In this document: piece after piece, positions 59,089 to 64,000 of the stretch
Position numbering within the stretch: the stretch's first letter is position 1
Layout: every line of letters starts with the position of its first letter
Assembly (NCBI GenBank): GCA_000611775.1
Contig: KK106986.1
Span: 1,302,001 to 1,366,000 of the forward strand
Source: Umbilicaria muhlenbergii
Taxonomy: Eukaryota; Ascomycota; Lecanoromycetes; Umbilicariales; Umbilicariaceae
DNA: 64,000 nucleotides
Direction: 5' to 3'
The notes under the pieces: model-generated
Databases searched by the model: none
Seen by the model: the letters and a program-made list of their open reading frames with translations, nothing else
Told to the model about the DNA's origin: nothing
Translations under genes and position numbers: made by a program

Positions 59089-60579
59089 TTCATTAAGTGT
59101 GTCAAGCCTGTCTTGCGAGGCACATGGCTATCTACTGCATAGCAATGGCGTAACATTTTGATCGGGCGGCATAGCGGAGCGGTTGCGTGGACTTTGGATG
59201 GACGTCACAGAACAACTCAAAATCCTTTTATAGCGCATGGTTGGGATATGGACGCTGAGGCAGTTGAGATAGGTAGGCATACACTAGCTGAAACGCAGGA
59301 GTTACTCTGTGACTCCTTGCAGATAGTTCGCAACTATAGCTCTAGCCTTTCCAGGCGGTTCGATCGAAGCATAAGGTAACACTAAACCCGTAATGGAAAG
59401 ACAGGCACAGAAAATACAAGTACGAGTAAGGCTGGAGGTCCTGACGATTAAGATCACATGGAATTGTGCATCTATTAGGTGTTGGTTGCTTCTAAATCAT
59501 ATATGTGCGAAAGGTCATCTCAGTATGTCTTGTATCAGTCACTGCCGTGGGCCGTAAATGTCTAGACGAGCACATTGACAGCCACTCTGTTAAGAGCTCA
59601 GTTGTATTTTGTGGGCTCCATAGTCAATGTTCATGTTCTTGCTGAGGCGGTGATGTGCTCTTGAACCTGTACCCGTTGAGGCATAAAGTTTGTTTTCTTC
59701 ATAAACCAACCACCTCTGTTTATAAAGAAGGCAGTCACCTTATGGATTGACTGACGCTTTATAAATCGACTGAGTCTTCATAAAGATATGCAGTCCGTTT
59801 ATGGAAAAAACGGTCTTTATGCATGGACGGGTACAAACCCAGAAAGGAGAAAGTAATCACGGTATTCTGCAACGAAGGGAAACTAATTCTATCCAAAGAT
59901 CACAAAACACACTCCTACTGTCCAAAATGGAACCAGGGAGATCACATTAGTGAGTATCTGGAATGACCGGTGGATACTGAAATATCTGACCGAAACTCAT
60001 GAAGCATGGTCAATTGTGGATTTTCCACACACGTTCTAGCTGTCGAGAGTGCTGTCGGCTAGTCTATCCAAGTCATGTTCGACGTTTATGGTTCTCGAAT
60101 TTGACCATGGGGCCTTGAAGATCTCAACCGGGCCATCTATGGGTTACCGGGTCTATGTACAAGTGAGCTCGCCATAATATCTCCCAAAGCAGGAGGAATG
60201 TTGGCCTGCTATGAAGCCGAAACCGTTACGGCGTAATGATGTGTGATCAACAAAAGCCTGGCTACTGTGGGACACAGAACCATCCAACCCAAACATCCAT
60301 GGCGGCCTTACCATTTCCTAAGTTCTAAAGGATGCGCTATCTCTAAGGTGCGGGAGAAGAACCATGCTGACCTCAAGCCATTGTTAAAGGGCCACTGGCT
60401 GATAGTAGCTGGAACGAACCTCCTACCATGTATTGTAATAACCGGACCTGATCTCGTTTTGATCTTCGAAATACGTTGTTCTCTTCCCCAGTCCCTGAAA
60501 GTCAACAACGCCCGTTCATGCCGTGCTCGTTTTATTTCTACAAGCTATGCCACAATGGACTCGCACGCTGACAAAGCGC
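59089..60579. other. Large convergent gap between JJJ1 and SQS1
   Basis: 1.49 kb, the longest convergent gap in the window. No gene is recognised. The eight-fold periodic array at 59,683-59,825 lies inside it. Confidence 0.5.
59683..59825. repeat. Eight-fold ~20-bp periodic TTATRRA array
   Basis: The pentamer ATAAA or its variants ATGGA/ATGCA recurs at 59683, 59701, 59722, 59742, 59761, 59780, 59801 and 59819, a spacing of 18-21 bp. Most copies are preceded by TT or TC (TTTATAAA, CTTATGGA, TTCATAAA), and several are followed by GACTGA/GACTGAG-like or CAGTC-like segments. The spacer sequences are diverged, so the array looks like a decayed minisatellite or a phased set of sites. It is in non-coding DNA between converging genes. 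Confidence 0.65.
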
Positions 60580-63188
60580 CTATCCCAGGCCCGCCTTCGT
60601 CGTCTTGACAACATGCACTACCGGTTGCATGATGCCCTTGTTGTTCAGAGCGCCGAGCGCAGTACCTGTGCTCCAACCCATTTTCTCCAGCATGGCCCTT
60701 CCCTTATTCTCGGCGCCAATCTCTGGTGCAGTAGCGCCAACGATTTCACCATCTCTATAGGAAACTGCTGCTCCAGCGAAACCGCCACCGCGTCGCGTAC
60801 CGCCTCTAGGCGCAGCGGCACCGCGTTTACGAGCCTTGTCCATGCGTGGGAGAAATCTTCGTTGATTCAATCGGGACTCAATCACACTTAGGGCATCCAC
60901 ACTGTACGAGGTAGTGCGGGACGTCTTGTAGAGCACTGGGAAACGAGACCTGCCGCCGCCAACAGACTTGGACTTGAGATTAAACACGTTCGCCATCTCA
61001 TGAACTATCTTGCGGTCATGTTTGTCCATTGGCGGTAACGGTAGCCTATAGCAGTAAGTCAATGTTGCCGTGGAGTTCCACGGATTACTTACGTCTCATT
61101 GGTTGAGATCAAGAAGTCTCTTATTTCTCCTTTGATCTCGTCTAACGACATGCCCTCGGCGTACTTGGCTTTCATATCCAGCTTACCATTTTTGCCAAGG
61201 AGACCCTGCGCCCGAAGCTCCTCGCGCTCTTGCTTCCTCATCTTCTTCCTAGAACGGTCTTGCTGCCAGGCTGATTGTATTGAAATTTCTAGGTCTGAGT
61301 CGGAGAGTTCGAACGGCAGCACACCTCGCCGACCTTTCGGTCTCTTGCGTAAGCTTGGGCGTTCGTGATCCATGACATCGAAACCATTATAGGGGTCTTG
61401 ATCAAGCACGTCTGCGAACATTGTTGCAGAAGGGAAGCCGCGCTGAGGCTGCTTCTTTGGCTTGGTCCTTAACGTGATATTCGAAACTATTGTGCTGGCT
61501 TGCAAGGCTTCAGATATGTCTTGACCGTCTTCTTGTTTTCCCTCGACTCCGTCAAATAACATCAACTCATCAGATCCGAATCCCAGTTCTTCTTGCTTGG
61601 ACAGCAGTCTGGCTATCTGCTCATCCGTTAACCTCGCCTTTTTGCGTTCTAGAAGGTCCTCCTCATCCTCAAGGTCTTCGTCCAGGTCCATGGCGAGCTG
61701 CTGCTCCTCCTCGTCGAAGCTCTCTTCTGAAGTGTCATAACTTAATGAGTATTGCTCCACTAGTCTCTCTTCGGCCTCGAAAAGCCGGATTTTCTCAACA
61801 GCGCCGGGCATTTTTAAAGATGTGAGCGGAATCCACCGAGCGTCATCAACAGTATACCCTTTCCAAACTACCAAGTATTGAATCCCTGAAGCCCGTTCTC
61901 GCTTCGAGAGGATATGCTCTATAGCTCCGAGAAGCTCATCCGAAGTGCTAAGTTCATCAAGATCTTGAAGATCTGTTGCGCTCCAGCCCACGGCCCCTTC
62001 AAGCATGGCATCGATCTGACGCTCTGTGGCTGACTCTCCAGTTTCATCCTGCCATTCATCAGAGTCCACATCATCGTCATCGCACCCCTTCGGTCCGGGC
62101 TGAGTGATTAAGCCTCTCAGGGGCTCGCTATCATCGATATTGGCAATGTAATCGGCGAGCAGTTCCTCCTCGAGCTGTCTTTTCTTTGGGGCGGTACCCC
62201 GTTTGCGGCGGTGGCGCGAGTGTCGACTAGCTTTACGCTGGGCGCCACTGACAGCAGTAGCAATCTGGACATGTGATATTGTCGCATGTGGTTCCACTGT
62301 GGGGGAGTTCGACTGAGACTCAGACGTTAGGGTCTTGCTTGCCGAGAATGTCATCTTTGAATTAATCGAATTTTCAGGCTTGCGAACTCGGGGAGTGGCG
62401 TGGATCACAGATGATTCAGTGGTTTTTGGATTTGTCCATGATGACGAGTTAGACTTGTGTGCAGAAGAAAAGCGTATATCTCCGAGATTCATTGGAGACC
62501 TGTTCCTGCCAGCGAAGACAATGACCTCCTCGCTCGAGTCAGAAGCGGTAAGAGAGAGAGAGCGTCTCAATTTGGGCGCGGGTAAGCCGGTCGCGATGGG
62601 CTCGCGCGATCCCTCCGTGTCTATGATGAAAAGGTTCCCGTTATTTGCGCTGGCAGAGTTTCCCGCTGCTGCTGTACTCCCGTAATCCCAAGGGCTCAAG
62701 TTCCTGGCGGCAGATGCATGGGAGCCCTCCGTGTTACTCCAGTCTCCACTCACTTGGGCGTAGATATTCATATCCGCCATTGCCTTCTCCGGAACCTGCT
62801 CCTTTACTGTCCCCTGGCCCGGCAAAATACTGTGGTCTTGAATAGGTAGTGGGGGCGCTCGGTTGCTCGTCTCAACGTCGCCACCACTGACGAAGTTAAC
62901 TTGAGTATGGCGTAACTTCTGATCAGAGTTCCAAGAATGATGACGTTCTGTATTTCGAGCTTCATCCCTGAGGGAGAACAACGGGCGTAGATTGTCTGCC
63001 AAGTACTCTCAGTGCCTGTTTAACCGAATTGTAGTTGAGCGTGGGGTGATGGCCTGGAAGATCTACAAACCACAATCTTGCCTGTTGTTGCCAGCCGATG
63101 CGACAAACGTGCTGCGCAGACGTCCACCCGGGTGACCAGATCCTCTACCTGACGCCCCTCGAGCACCTCCTCCCTTGCCTCTCGCCAT
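60580..63188 (-). CDS. SQS1: G-patch/R3H protein Sqs1 with chromo-like domain
   Basis: Three exons (63188-63071, 62995-61093, 61045-60580) give 828 aa (yeast Sqs1, 767). Exon 1 encodes MARGKGGGARGASGRGSGHP, the conserved start of fungal Sqs1, and splices to DNLRPLFSLRDEARNTERH. A long acidic, disordered stretch contains a chromo-like motif at residues ~400-450: GAIEHILSKRERASGIQYLV, then VWKGYTVDDARWIPLTSL. C-terminal features are RRGVLPFELSDSDLEISI, an R3H domain (PPMDKHDRKIVHEMANVFNL, GRSRFPVLYKT) and a G-patch (IGAENKGRAMLEKMGWSTGT, ALGALNNKGIMQPV). Sqs1/Pfa1 activates the helicase Prp43 in 20S pre-rRNA maturation and splicing. Confidence 0.93.
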
Positions 63189-64000
63189 CTGCTGAGCTTC
63201 GGGCACACACGCAGCCTCCAAAGTGATCCCGATCTTGCGCGGAGACTTCAAAATGGAAAGAAGAGAACAAGGTATGAAATATCAAATGGTGAATGGTTGC
63301 TCTTCCTGTAACTTTAGAGAACCATACCGGAGCTCTGTTACGATTTCGTGGCGCCAGTGGTTGAGGTAAGGTAAAAAAGTAATAAGTACCCTCACCTCCA
63401 GGTATGATATAGTGGGGTGCCGTACTCCTGTAATCGACAAAGTACCCAGGCACTCCAGGGAGTAGTACCCACACTGCACCTTGAGCATCAGTCATGCCTG
63501 ACTGTACTCCGAGTAACTAATTAGAACTAGGCACCAGTTCAGCTATTCTCCGATACGCTTATCGCTACGGGATCGCTGGAGTCATAAGATCGAAAGCAGT
63601 CACCGGGAAAGGTAGACGCTTGAAAATCACTTCATCTGGCTACGTACAATACACGCATCTACACACTTTCATCGATAGCTGGAGAGCCCCCGCTGCCTGA
63701 CAGTTTCTTGACTCGAGCCGTGGAAGATGATGTAGCGGGATCTCACTGTACATTGCTGCATCGTCCTGCTCGCATGCCTATGCCCCTCAGCCCTTGCGCC
63801 AGCGCTCGCTCATGTACGAATACTCATTACTTCACTCATCAAAAACCATCTCTTACGCTCAACGCCCTCACCATTTCCCCGGCGCCGTTATAATTCTCAT
63901 CCGCCAAGTCTGCAATCCAAGCGTCCATCTAGGCCTCGAGAACCCAAATGCGACACCCCTCCTACAGTCCTACGCTAGACATAGGCCTCTAATTCGTCCG
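63189..64000. other. Upstream region of SQS1, window edge
   Basis: No gene is recognised in the last 0.8 kb. It holds the SQS1 promoter and possibly the edge of a neighbouring gene. Confidence 0.5.

Noticed and set aside
59160-59215. tRNA-like A box (TAGCGGAGCGG) near 59,172
   Set aside because: No matching B box (GTTCGA) at the right distance and no cloverleaf could be folded, so no tRNA was called.

Overview
The window is nuclear DNA of a filamentous ascomycete (Pezizomycotina). Nearly every gene is split by short introns, mostly 45-70 nt, with GT-AG ends and CTRAY-like branch sites. Intergenic gaps are short, and the proteins are typical fungal versions of conserved eukaryotic genes (Hpc2, Ubp2, Pom152, Sqs1, Utp22). 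Genus cannot be fixed from the sequence; a eurotiomycete or related lineage is only a guess. I see no bacterial-style operon, secondary-metabolite cluster, transposon or virus-like element. All gene models were built by hand from open frames, splice signals and protein-family knowledge, and exon phases were checked for consistency.

Layout. 1-7.2 kb: a long leader, then HPC2 (histone chaperone), tubulin cofactor C and a Tim17-family complex I subunit. 7.9-12.5 kb: deubiquitinase UBP2, eleven exons, one with a GC-AG intron. 12.5-14 kb: a convergent gap holding a dense run of hairpins, the best candidate for something undescribed. 14-15.4 kb: a Q/P-rich conserved protein of unknown role, with the largest non-coding gap of the window (3.8 kb) upstream. 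19-28 kb: VPS74, mitochondrial acyl carrier protein and complex I NDUFS8 (divergent pair with a CCAAT box between them), RRP14/SURF6, protein-isoaspartate methyltransferase and the mitochondrial citrate carrier. 29-39 kb: DHH1, SMC6 and cystathionine gamma-synthase. 39-50 kb: UTP22, POM152 and a UCH37-type deubiquitinase. 50-64 kb: an unrecognised 360-aa protein, an FBXO21-like F-box protein, an SPX-RING ligase, JJJ1, an eight-fold ~20-bp periodic A/T array, and SQS1 with an embedded chromo-like domain.

Functional themes. Three genes feed respiratory complex I (Tim17-family subunit, NDUFS8 and the acyl carrier protein), and the citrate carrier is also mitochondrial. Four act in ribosome biogenesis (RRP14, UTP22, JJJ1, SQS1). 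Four act in ubiquitin pathways (UBP2, UCH37, F-box, SPX-RING). In a fungal chromosome this is probably ordinary mixing of housekeeping genes, except that the acyl carrier protein/NDUFS8 pair could truly share a promoter.
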